A DNA stretch of 7,058 nucleotides, from positions 3,351-10,408 of the forward strand of contig JACPTH010000051.1 in the NCBI GenBank assembly GCA_016192885.1, read 5' to 3'. Under the pieces are notes generated by a model, which saw nothing but the letters and a program-made list of their open reading frames with translations, was not told the origin of the DNA and made no database searches. Source of the DNA: a bacterium. GTDB taxonomy: Bacteria; Muiribacteriota; Ozemobacteria; Ozemobacterales; Ozemobacteraceae. Positions 1 to 6,228 of the stretch are shown piece after piece. How positions within the stretch are numbered: position 1 is the first letter of the stretch; each line of letters starts with the position of its first letter. The translations under genes were made by a program, and so were the position numbers.

Positions 1-539
1 AAACTCCGCCTGTTATGCTTATTCCTCTGCTTATCCTATCGGTCGGCGCATTGTCAGCGGGGTGCTTGGGTTACCCCGAGGGAACCGGAGCCATATACGA
101 GTATTTAGGCTCTGTTATCAAACAACCAATCCATGCTGAACACCCTCCAACCATCTATTGGATCGTCACAATTCTTCCCGGGCTTCTTGGGATTGGATTA
201 GCCTTGTTATTTTACGTTCCAGGAAAAAGTCCGGAACCTCTTGTTTCCAAAGTTTTCGGATTTTTGGCTGATTTGTTTGTCCACAAATTATACCTTGATG
301 AACTTTATGAGGCATTCGTTGTCCAACCGATTAAAATGCTTGCTCAATTCTGTTCTCAAATCGGGGATATGTTTATTCTTGACGGTTTCCTGCACAGTTG
401 GCGCGAGGTTTTTGTCTTTTGGGGTAAAGCCATGAGACGGTTACATTCAGGTCAAATTCAGGCTAGCCTTGCGTCTTTCTTGGCCGGGGTTTTTATTCTG
501 CTTTCTTATATCCTTATCAGGGGCGGAACATGGAATTAA
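1..539 (+). CDS. nuoL: NADH-quinone oxidoreductase subunit L, C-terminal part (cut by left edge)
   Basis: The reading frame is open from base 3, so the first ATG (15) is internal and the gene starts outside the window; about 178 residues are present. NuoL is the distal antiporter-like, proton-pumping membrane subunit of complex I (NADH to quinone), in the cytoplasmic membrane. The visible part has a hydrophobic segment at the left edge, another near residues 46-64 (IYWIVTILPGLLGIG), then the amphipathic stretch FVHKLYLDELYEAFVVQPI. That stretch resembles the 'KFYVDEIYD..IVRP' signature that precedes the final helices in NuoL. The end (RRLHSGQIQASL, then a last hydrophobic helix) matches the usual NuoL C-terminus. 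The TAA stop lies inside the start of nuoM (10-nt overlap), implying operon organisation. The identification rests on this tail and on nuoM and nuoN following it. Confidence 0.9.
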   Translation, partial: TPPVMLIPLLILSVGALSAGCLGYPEGTGAIYEYLGSVIKQPIHAEHPPTIYWIVTILPGLLGIGLALLFYVPGKSPEPLVSKVFGFLADLFVHKLYLDELYEAFVVQPIKMLAQFCSQIGDMFILDGFLHSWREVFVFWGKAMRRLHSGQIQASLASFLAGVFILLSYILIRGGTWN

Positions 540-2164
540 CAACTTTCCCTCTGCTTTCAGCCGTAATTTTTCTTCCTTTCCTGGGCGCTCTAGCCGTTTT
601 GCTTTCCGATCATCGTAATGCCGCGGCGTCCCAAGTAATAGGGATTCTTTTTTCTCTCGCATCTTTGGGACTATGTTTTGCCATTGTTTGGTTGTTTCCC
701 CTTGGCCCCGGAATGGCTTTCATGGAATCTCATTCCTGGATTCCTTCCATCGGAGCGAGGTATATTCTCGGAGTTGATGGTATCAGCCTTGTCTTAGTAA
801 CATTAACCGCTCTTTTAACCGTTATTTCCCTTTTGGCCAGCTGGGACGAGTTTGGTTCCCGTTCGGGTTTGTTCGTAATGCTGATGTTGTCGCTTGAAGG
901 AAGCGTGATCGGAGTATTTCTGGCCCTCGATCTTTTATTGTTCTATGTTTTCTGGGAAGCGATGCTCATCCCAATGTACTTCTTGATCGGGCTTTATGGG
1001 GGGCCCAAACGGGTTTACGCGACGACCAAATTTGTTTTGGTAACTCTTTTTGGATCACTCCTGATGCTACTTGCAATTATTACCTTGGGAATCAATTTTC
1101 AAGTTCAATCCGCTAGCGGCGATTTATCTTTTGCCCTAAGCGATATCCAAAATTACGGTCTTTCGCCCGGCGCCTCATGGTTTTGTTGCATAGCGTTTCT
1201 TCTTGCCTTCGCCATTAAAGTTCCAATGTGGCCTTTTCATACCTGGCTTCCGGATGCGCACACCGAGGCTCCGACTGCCGGAAGCGTAATTTTGGCCGGG
1301 GTGCTTCTCAAAATGGGTACGTATGGTATGCTACGGTTTTTGATACCGTTGTTTCCGAATGTTATAGCCGATATCGGTGGAGGACTACTGATTCTCTCCA
1401 CGATCGCCATAATTTACGGGGCGCTTACGGCAATGGTTCAAGCCGACATCAAGCGATTGATTGCATGCTCATCAGTTAGCCACATGGGTTTCATAACCCT
1501 TGGGTTGTTTTCCCTCAATCCGGAAGGTGTTCTTGGGGGAGCCGTACAAATGTTAAACCATGGAATTTCAACCGGCGCTTTATTCTTGATGGCCGGAATG
1601 ATTCACCATCGAACTCATACTAGGTTAATTAAAGATTTAAGCGGAATGGCTTATTCAATGCCTCTTTTGTCAACCGTATTCGTATTTTTTAGCCTTTCTT
1701 CAATCGGGCTTCCAGGTTTGAATGGTTTCGTCGGGGAGTTTTTAATTCTTTTAGGTGCTTTCACGGTTTCGCCGATAATGACCGCAATAGCGGCCTTAGG
1801 GATTGTTTTTGGAGCGGTTTATCTTCTTTGGATGATTCAAAGAGTGTTTTTTGGCCCTCCAAAGGGTGGCGGTCCGGTTGATAATTCCCATCACGATAAC
1901 CATTTGGATAGCGGAGGAACCCATGAGGCTTCCAATTCGACGGGTGAAAGCAAAGATCTCTCTATTCTTGAGATCATTTTGCTACTTCCGCTGGCAATCG
2001 GGGTTTTGTACATAGGTTTAAAACCCGCGCCGGTGATTAATTTAGTACGCCCTCCAATCATTGAAATCGTGGAAAAATCCAAGGAAAAAATGAAACTCGA
2101 TAATGAGAAAAGGAACCTAGAAATTCCACCGATCCCGTTTGACCAAGAGGAGAGATTTAGATGA
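530..2164 (+). CDS. nuoM: NADH-quinone oxidoreductase subunit M
   Basis: This 544-aa, highly hydrophobic protein (about 14 membrane segments) is an antiporter-like proton-pumping subunit of complex I. Residues matching those known to be essential in E. coli NuoM are visible: Glu143 (FYVFWEAMLIPMYF; E144 in E. coli), Lys230 (FAIKVPMWPFHTWLPDAHTEAP; K234), Lys261 (AGVLLKMGTYG; K265) and Glu403 (GLNGFVGEFLILLG; E407). It is longer than the E. coli protein (509 aa, from memory). The extra length is a hydrophilic, His-rich loop at about residues 445-476 before the last membrane helix, plus a charged tail of about 35 residues after it. The ATG at 530 overlaps the end of nuoL; a weak purine stretch (AGGGG, 519-523) lies upstream. 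The TGA stop overlaps the nuoN start as ATGA, suggesting translational coupling. Confidence 0.96.
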   Translation: MELTTFPLLSAVIFLPFLGALAVLLSDHRNAAASQVIGILFSLASLGLCFAIVWLFPLGPGMAFMESHSWIPSIGARYILGVDGISLVLVTLTALLTVISLLASWDEFGSRSGLFVMLMLSLEGSVIGVFLALDLLLFYVFWEAMLIPMYFLIGLYGGPKRVYATTKFVLVTLFGSLLMLLAIITLGINFQVQSASGDLSFALSDIQNYGLSPGASWFCCIAFLLAFAIKVPMWPFHTWLPDAHTEAPTAGSVILAGVLLKMGTYGMLRFLIPLFPNVIADIGGGLLILSTIAIIYGALTAMVQADIKRLIACSSVSHMGFITLGLFSLNPEGVLGGAVQMLNHGISTGALFLMAGMIHHRTHTRLIKDLSGMAYSMPLLSTVFVFFSLSSIGLPGLNGFVGEFLILLGAFTVSPIMTAIAALGIVFGAVYLLWMIQRVFFGPPKGGGPVDNSHHDNHLDSGGTHEASNSTGESKDLSILEIILLLPLAIGVLYIGLKPAPVINLVRPPIIEIVEKSKEKMKLDNEKRNLEIPPIPFDQEERFR

Positions 2165-3588
2165 TTAATTGGTTGGCGACTTCGAATTGCCTGGTTCTTT
2201 TTCCTGAAATGATTCTTGCTTTAACCGCCCTTGTTATTCTTTTGGTGGCCGGTTTTTCAAAGCGGAAAGACAATCCGCTTCCTGAAGGACTTGCGATAAG
2301 CGGAATGCTTCTTGCCCTTTTGTCCATAGGTTACTCCCCCCATGGAGGAGGCTTTAGCGGGCAGGTTTTGGTTGACTCCACCGGGCATTCAGGCCTAGCA
2401 ATTGCAATATTGGGGGGCATTTTGGTATTGGGTATCATTCCGACCCAATTTGGAAATGAACCTTTCAGGGCTGAAGCCTCCATATTAATTTTGTTGTCTT
2501 TATGCGGGGTGGGGTTGATGGTTTCCGCTCACCATTTAGTAACTCTTTTTCTTGGGTTGGAGCTTCTTTCGCTTCCCCTTTATATCCTTGCAGGGATGCG
2601 CACTCGCGATCCAAAAAGCAGAGAAGCGGCGTTAAAGTATTTTTTGGCGGGAGCCTTTGCTTCGGCTCTGATGCTGTTCGGGATGGCTCTGTATTCCGGG
2701 GGAACAAAAGGCTCTCTTTCAATGGAGCATGTTTCGACCCTTCTCACCGAATTCCAGCATTCATATTTGTTTCTTGCGGGCTGGACCTTAATTTCAATCG
2801 GAATGTTGTTTAAGCTTGGGGCGGTTCCATTCCATATGTGGGTTTTGGATGTATATCAGGGCGCTCCATCTTCGGTAACCGCCTTCATGACCTTTGCCCC
2901 GAAAATCGCCGCATTTCTTGTACTATCAAGGATTTGGCCTTTCAGCCAGGGGGGGGATTTTTTAACCAAAGCAATTTGGGTGTTCGCGATTATTACCATG
3001 TCCGCAGGGAACTGCATGGCTCTTGTACAGAGGAATTTAAAGCGAATGCTCGCATATTCAAGCATCGCCCATGCCGGATACATGTTGATGGCTTTTTTAG
3101 CCTCTCCCAATGAGGGTCGGGCAGCCCTCTTATTCTATTTGGGAGTGTATGCTTTAATGAATATTGGGGCATTTACGGTAATCACGCTTGTTTCTCCGGT
3201 TCGCGATCCGGACCTTACCATAATTTCCCTTTCAGGCCTCGGAAGGTCGCAGGGCGTTCTTGCAATAGCTCTATCCATTTGCCTTTTTTCGCTGACCGGC
3301 CTGCCTCCATTCGGAGGGTTTATGGCCAAATTTTTTCTTTTGCGAGCCGTAGTTTCATCCGATCAAATTTTTATTGCGGTGATTGCCGTTTTGAACAGCC
3401 TTCTTTCAGCGTATTACTACTTGCGGGTCGTTCTTATAATGGTTACGAGAGATCCGCTTCCTGAATCTCAGCCGGCTTCTCTTTTGCCGGGTGGTTTAGG
3501 GTCTCGATTTGTACTTGCGTTTGCGCTCATCGGAGTATTGCTGACGGGGCTTCTTCCCGATCTTTTCAGGGCGGTTTTGTTACGTTAG
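2161..3588 (+). CDS. nuoN: NADH-quinone oxidoreductase subunit N
   Basis: This 475-aa polytopic membrane protein is close to the usual NuoN length (E. coli 485) and is the antiporter-like complex I subunit closest to the peripheral arm. Charged membrane residues typical of NuoN are present: Glu134 (FLGLELLSLPLYIL; E133 in E. coli), Lys218 (LFKLGAVPFHMWVLDVYQGAP; K217), Lys248 (FAPKIAAF; K247) and Lys390 (PPFGGFMAKFFLL; K395). Lysine at the last site, where NuoM has Glu, supports NuoN over NuoM. The ATG overlaps the nuoM stop by 4 nt. A good ribosome site (AGAGGAGAG, 2146-2154) lies at the end of nuoM. The frame contains a run of eight G at 2949-2956. No further nuo gene follows, so nuoN appears to close the operon. 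Confidence 0.96.
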   Translation: MINWLATSNCLVLFPEMILALTALVILLVAGFSKRKDNPLPEGLAISGMLLALLSIGYSPHGGGFSGQVLVDSTGHSGLAIAILGGILVLGIIPTQFGNEPFRAEASILILLSLCGVGLMVSAHHLVTLFLGLELLSLPLYILAGMRTRDPKSREAALKYFLAGAFASALMLFGMALYSGGTKGSLSMEHVSTLLTEFQHSYLFLAGWTLISIGMLFKLGAVPFHMWVLDVYQGAPSSVTAFMTFAPKIAAFLVLSRIWPFSQGGDFLTKAIWVFAIITMSAGNCMALVQRNLKRMLAYSSIAHAGYMLMAFLASPNEGRAALLFYLGVYALMNIGAFTVITLVSPVRDPDLTIISLSGLGRSQGVLAIALSICLFSLTGLPPFGGFMAKFFLLRAVVSSDQIFIAVIAVLNSLLSAYYYLRVVLIMVTRDPLPESQPASLLPGGLGSRFVLAFALIGVLLTGLLPDLFRAVLLR

Positions 3589-3610
3589 AATTTTTGGCCT
3601 GAAAAAATTC
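3588..3610. terminator. AT-rich inverted repeat at the nuoN stop; weak terminator candidate
   Basis: GAATTTTT (3588-3595) and AAAAATTC (3603-3610) form a perfect 8-bp stem with the 7-nt loop GGCCTGA. The left arm begins on the last base of the nuoN TAG stop. The stem is almost all A-T and is not followed by a T run on the + strand, so it is not a classic intrinsic terminator. It could protect the 3' end of the nuo mRNA or be chance. Position at the operon end is the main argument for it. Confidence 0.25.
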
Positions 3611-3653
3611 GATGATGCGAATATAGGCTAATTTTCACTACAAGCTAATCGTC

Positions 3654-3815
3654 ATGTCAGTGAAAAACGCTCCACAAGTGATTCCGAATTTTCCCAAATC
3701 GCTTTTTCACTTCTTCACGGCCGGAATCAAGGATGACTTGGTTCTCATTTTGAACGAATTTATCGGTGCCGTAGCGGAATTGATTGAGACGCAGTTTCTT
3801 TCATCGAAAATTTAA
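3654..3815 (+). CDS. possible small protein, 53 aa, function unknown
   Basis: I do not recognise this ORF. It runs from ATG (MSVKNAPQVIPNFPKS...) to TAA (...FLSSKI) and fills most of the gap between nuoN and the phosphatase gene. The middle (about residues 17-49) alternates hydrophobic and charged residues, with stretches such as DDLVLILNEF and GAVAELIETQ, which suggests one or two amphipathic helices rather than a membrane segment. There is no cysteine. No convincing Shine-Dalgarno sequence precedes the ATG. Its last base is the A of an ATG at 3815 (TAATG) in the phosphatase frame, but that frame stops at TGA 3836-3838. It may be a real small protein, a remnant of a larger gene or a chance ORF. 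Conservation of this frame in relatives would decide. Confidence 0.3.
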   Translation: MSVKNAPQVIPNFPKSLFHFFTAGIKDDLVLILNEFIGAVAELIETQFLSSKI

Positions 3816-3843
3816 TGGCAATTCAAGCCGATGAGTGAAGCGG

Positions 3844-3852
3844 GGAGGAGGG
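3844..3852 (+). promoter_or_regulatory. strong Shine-Dalgarno sequence upstream of the phosphatase gene
   Basis: GGAGGAGGG contains two overlapping GGAGG cores (3844-3848 and 3847-3851). It lies 7-8 nt before an in-frame ATA (3860) and about 12 nt before an ATG (3864) that is out of frame by one base. Its strength argues that translation of the phosphatase starts here, not at the GTG at 3932, which lies beyond the catalytic DYDGT motif and has no such site. Confidence 0.6.
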
Positions 3853-3859
3853 CTCAAAG

Positions 3860-4624
3860 ATAGATGGGCTTGTAAAAAGTATTGTTTCTCTTCCAAAAAT
3901 TACGCTGTTCCTCGACTATGATGGAACTCTGGTGCCGTTTGCCGACACCCCTGACCTGGCATTACCTGATGCGGAACTGATAAAGCTCCTTGAACGAGTG
4001 GGAAAAAGCTCCAGGGTTAATCTGCACATTGTAAGCGGAAGGACCAAAGAGACTCTTGATAAATGGTTAGGCATGTTACCGATTGGGTTACATGCCGAAC
4101 ACGGTTTTTGGTCAAAATCTTCTAGGAAGGAAACTTGGCAACCATTGTTTTTTGATGAATCGACCTGGAAAAATAAGGTCAAACCTATTCTTGAAAGAGT
4201 CTCATTGAAAGCCCCTGGTTCGCTTGTTGAAGAGAAAACCGCTGGACTTGCCTGGCACTATAGAAGGGTTGAACCGGAGCTAGGGAACCGGCATGCAAGG
4301 ATTCTCATCCGGCGGCTGCAAAGGGTTATTGTGGGATTGCCCGTTGAAATTCTCGAAGGGGAGAAGGTGGTTGAGGTCAGGCGGAAAGGGGTTCATAAGG
4401 GGATCGTTCTTTCCCGTCTTTTTCAAAATGAAGCTATTGACGGAGTCGCCATCGTTGCCATCGGCGATGATCAAACTGACGAAGACATGTTTCAGGCCCT
4501 TCCCCCACAAGGGTTTTCAATTCATATTGGTCTTGGAAAGACCATCGCGAAGCATCGCTTAAAAGATGTCCGGGAGTGCCGCCAGTTTCTGCAGCAATTG
4601 TATAATGGGCTTGACACAAATTAA
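3860..4624 (+). CDS. otsB: trehalose-6-phosphate phosphatase (OtsB-like, HAD superfamily), start uncertain
   Basis: The product is predicted to dephosphorylate trehalose 6-phosphate to trehalose, the second step of the OtsA/OtsB route, in the cytosol. All four HAD motifs are visible: I, LDYDGTLVP (from 3911; nucleophile Asp and acid/base Asp); II, SGR (4034-4042), followed by the family-typical IGLHAEHGFW; III, Lys of HKGIV (4397-4399); IV, GDDQTDEDMF (4463-4492). Length is about 254 aa from 3860, normal for OtsB. The frame opens after a TGA at 3836-3838 and holds no ATG, GTG or TTG before motif I. The first conventional start, GTG 3932, would remove the nucleophile. I placed the start at ATA 3860 because it sits correctly behind a strong Shine-Dalgarno sequence; an extra G in the GGG run at 3866-3868 would instead bring ATG 3864 into frame. 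Other HAD sugar phosphatases are possible but fit less well. No otsA lies in the window. Confidence 0.82.
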   Translation: MDGLVKSIVSLPKITLFLDYDGTLVPFADTPDLALPDAELIKLLERVGKSSRVNLHIVSGRTKETLDKWLGMLPIGLHAEHGFWSKSSRKETWQPLFFDESTWKNKVKPILERVSLKAPGSLVEEKTAGLAWHYRRVEPELGNRHARILIRRLQRVIVGLPVEILEGEKVVEVRRKGVHKGIVLSRLFQNEAIDGVAIVAIGDDQTDEDMFQALPPQGFSIHIGLGKTIAKHRLKDVRECRQFLQQLYNGLDTN

Positions 4625-4628
4625 TCCC

Positions 4629-4667
4629 TTGGGAATGGGAGAATTCATGAACGATTCCCCAATTTTT
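4629..4667 (+). terminator. possible intrinsic terminator after the phosphatase gene
   Basis: TTGGGAAT (4629-4636) pairs with ATTCCCCAA (4654-4662), giving 8 bp with one bulged C around a 17-nt loop, and is followed directly by TTTTT (4663-4667). It lies 5 nt after the phosphatase stop codon. The loop is large and the stem imperfect, so strength is uncertain. If functional, prmC would need its own promoter within 4663-4704. Confidence 0.42.
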
Positions 4668-4704
4668 GCGCCTCTAGTTAGAGTGGTTTTATGGGGGATA
4701 TGAG

Positions 4705-5601
4705 ATGAAATTTTCCTTTTTGAGAAATTTTAAGCCTACCGTTAAAGAGGCCCTTGAGGAATTGATTTCGTTTTTTTCCCAAAACAAGATTTCAGAACCT
4801 AAAACCGACGCACAACTTTTAATGGCAAAAGCCCTTGGAACAACCCGATCAAAGTTGCCTCTTTTCTGGACCGCGCCTGTTAGCTCGGCATTATTAAAGG
4901 CTATTGAGGATTTTTGCGCCCGAAGAATTCGACGGGAACCTGTTCAACATATCATTGGCGAGTGGAGTTTCCTCGATCTTCAACTTTTTGTAGGGCGGGA
5001 AGCTCTTATTCCCCGCCCAGAAACCGAGGAATGGGTGGAAAAGCTCTGTCGAGTGATTTCAAATGAAACACCCTTTCAGGATAGAACTATTTTTTTTGCC
5101 GATATCTGTACCGGAACCGGCGCGGTCGGCTTGTCGTTGGCCTTCAAAACTCCACGCTCAATTGGCTTCCTAAGCGATGTTTCGGAACCGGCGTTGAAAT
5201 TGGCGCAAAAAAATCTTGGGAGGTATCCGGAACTTAAAAACAGGGTGAACCTGGTTTATTCTGATTTGTTATCATGCTTTAAAACCCGTTCCATTGATTT
5301 CATTGCCGGAAATCCCCCCTATATTCCGACCTCGGAAGTATTAAAACTCGCTCCCGATGTGCGTGATTTTGAACCCAAAATTGCAATCGACGGCGGGGAA
5401 AACGGATTATTTTACTTTTCCCGAATTTTGGATGAATCCTCAAGAGTTTTGAAACCTGGCGGGATTCTTGCCCTCGAACATGGTTACGATCAGCAAGACG
5501 CAATTTTAAGACTCCCCGCGCCTCACCTAGCAGTGTTTGAATTGGGAAAAGACTTTTGCGGAAAAGATCGGTATATTTTTTGGAGACATCAAAACCGATG
5601 A
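4705..5601 (+). CDS. prmC: peptide chain release factor N5-glutamine methyltransferase
   Basis: PrmC (HemK) uses S-adenosylmethionine to methylate the glutamine of the GGQ motif in release factors RF1 and RF2, which helps termination. The 298-aa protein shows the expected order: a helical N-terminal domain with DAQLLMAKALG (about residues 38-48), LIPRPETEEWVE (PETE at about 105-108), the SAM-binding motif DICTGTGAVG (133-142) and the catalytic GNPPYIP (NPPY at 203-206). The family-typical DFEPKIAIDGGENGL and LEHGYDQ follow. The ATG at 4705 has GGGGGA at 4693-4698 as a ribosome site; the usual PrmC start just before the helical domain agrees. The common partner prfA is not upstream. The TGA overlaps the tsaC ATG (ATGA), implying one transcript and coupled translation. 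Confidence 0.95.
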   Translation: MKFSFLRNFKPTVKEALEELISFFSQNKISEPKTDAQLLMAKALGTTRSKLPLFWTAPVSSALLKAIEDFCARRIRREPVQHIIGEWSFLDLQLFVGREALIPRPETEEWVEKLCRVISNETPFQDRTIFFADICTGTGAVGLSLAFKTPRSIGFLSDVSEPALKLAQKNLGRYPELKNRVNLVYSDLLSCFKTRSIDFIAGNPPYIPTSEVLKLAPDVRDFEPKIAIDGGENGLFYFSRILDESSRVLKPGGILALEHGYDQQDAILRLPAPHLAVFELGKDFCGKDRYIFWRHQNR

Positions 5602-6218
5602 CTTTTCGAAATACCATTTCTTTCCTTCTTTCCGATCAAGAAAGGTTGGAACATTTTATTAGTTCCATGAAACTTGGGGAAGTTGCAGCCCTCCCGACGG
5701 ATACCCTTTACGGGCTAGCCGTTGATGCGGATAGCATTTCGGGGGTAAGCGCAATTTATCAAATGAAGTGCCGAGGAGAAACGAAGCCTTTGATTTTATT
5801 TATTGACCGAATCGAGAAGCTGGAGGAACTGGGAATCAAGCCTAACCTGGAACAATTTGAGTTCCTAAAACCGCATTGGCCCGGTCCTCTTACCGCCATT
5901 TTTCCAATACGAAACCGGTTATTCCGCGGGTTTTCTAGCTCTTCTATAGGAGTTAGAATCCCAAGTTATTCGCCTCTTTTATCGCTTTTATCCGCCTACC
6001 CGGGCTATTTTCTCACCACCAGCGCAAACATTTCCGGAGAGCCCCCGATTCGCAACCCTGACCAGATTGAATCCACCTTTAAAAATCGCCTAGGTTGGAT
6101 TTTAGATGGCGGAGTTTTACCTGTGTCTGAACCTTCTACCGTCGTTGACATGAATGAATTCCCTCCCAAGGTTCTGCGGGAAGGAAAAATAAAAAAGACG
6201 GCGTTGTTTCCAAAATGA
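5598..6218 (+). CDS. tsaC: L-threonylcarbamoyladenylate synthase (YrdC/TsaC family)
   Basis: This enzyme makes threonylcarbamoyl-AMP from threonine, bicarbonate and ATP, the first step of t6A formation at position 37 of ANN-decoding tRNAs; TsaB/D/E complete the reaction. The 206-aa protein has the YrdC fold signatures: ALPTDTLYGLAVDA (about residues 31-44), the nucleotide-binding MKCRGETKPL (56-65; Lys57, Arg59, Lys63), HWPGPLTAIFP, GVRIPSYSP, LTTSANISGEPP and STVVDM. It ends with VLREGKI, and so lacks the extra C-terminal domain of full-length Sua5 (about 350 aa); it is the short TsaC type. I chose ATG 5598 because it overlaps the prmC stop by 4 nt and gives a normal N-terminus. A TTG at 5556 would add 14 residues translated from within prmC, with no supporting motif. 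Confidence 0.93.
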   Translation: MTFRNTISFLLSDQERLEHFISSMKLGEVAALPTDTLYGLAVDADSISGVSAIYQMKCRGETKPLILFIDRIEKLEELGIKPNLEQFEFLKPHWPGPLTAIFPIRNRLFRGFSSSSIGVRIPSYSPLLSLLSAYPGYFLTTSANISGEPPIRNPDQIESTFKNRLGWILDGGVLPVSEPSTVVDMNEFPPKVLREGKIKKTALFPK

Positions 6219-6228
6219 AGAACATCTA

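Noticed and set aside
447..662. 71-aa ORF on the - strand over the nuoL/nuoM junction
   Set aside because: It is antisense to membrane-protein codons and its Lys/Arg-rich composition is what such a shadow gives.
2502..2813. 103-aa ORF on the + strand inside nuoN
   Set aside because: It is an out-of-frame shadow of nuoN with arginine/serine/phenylalanine-rich composition and no recognisable domain.
3589..3653. Promoter for the intergenic region
   Set aside because: AT-rich stretches such as GAATATAGG are present, but no -35/-10 pair with correct spacing could be supported.
3836..3838. TGA as a recoded sense codon (selenocysteine or tryptophan) in the phosphatase frame
   Set aside because: TGA ends nuoM, prmC, tsaC and the SpoIIE gene in this window, tryptophan is encoded by TGG, and nothing upstream of the TGA resembles the conserved phosphatase domain.
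3932..4624. Phosphatase gene starting at GTG 3932 (230 aa)
   Set aside because: This start leaves out the DYDGT motif with the catalytic nucleophile, although the motif is encoded in frame just upstream; there is no ribosome site at the right distance.
5556..5600. Earlier TTG start for tsaC at 5556
   Set aside because: It adds 14 residues from within prmC without any family motif; ATG 5598 with the ATGA overlap gives a normal TsaC N-terminus.
5300..5617. 105-aa ORF on the - strand inside prmC
   Set aside because: It lies opposite the conserved NPPY region; the composition looks like a shadow and no domain is seen.
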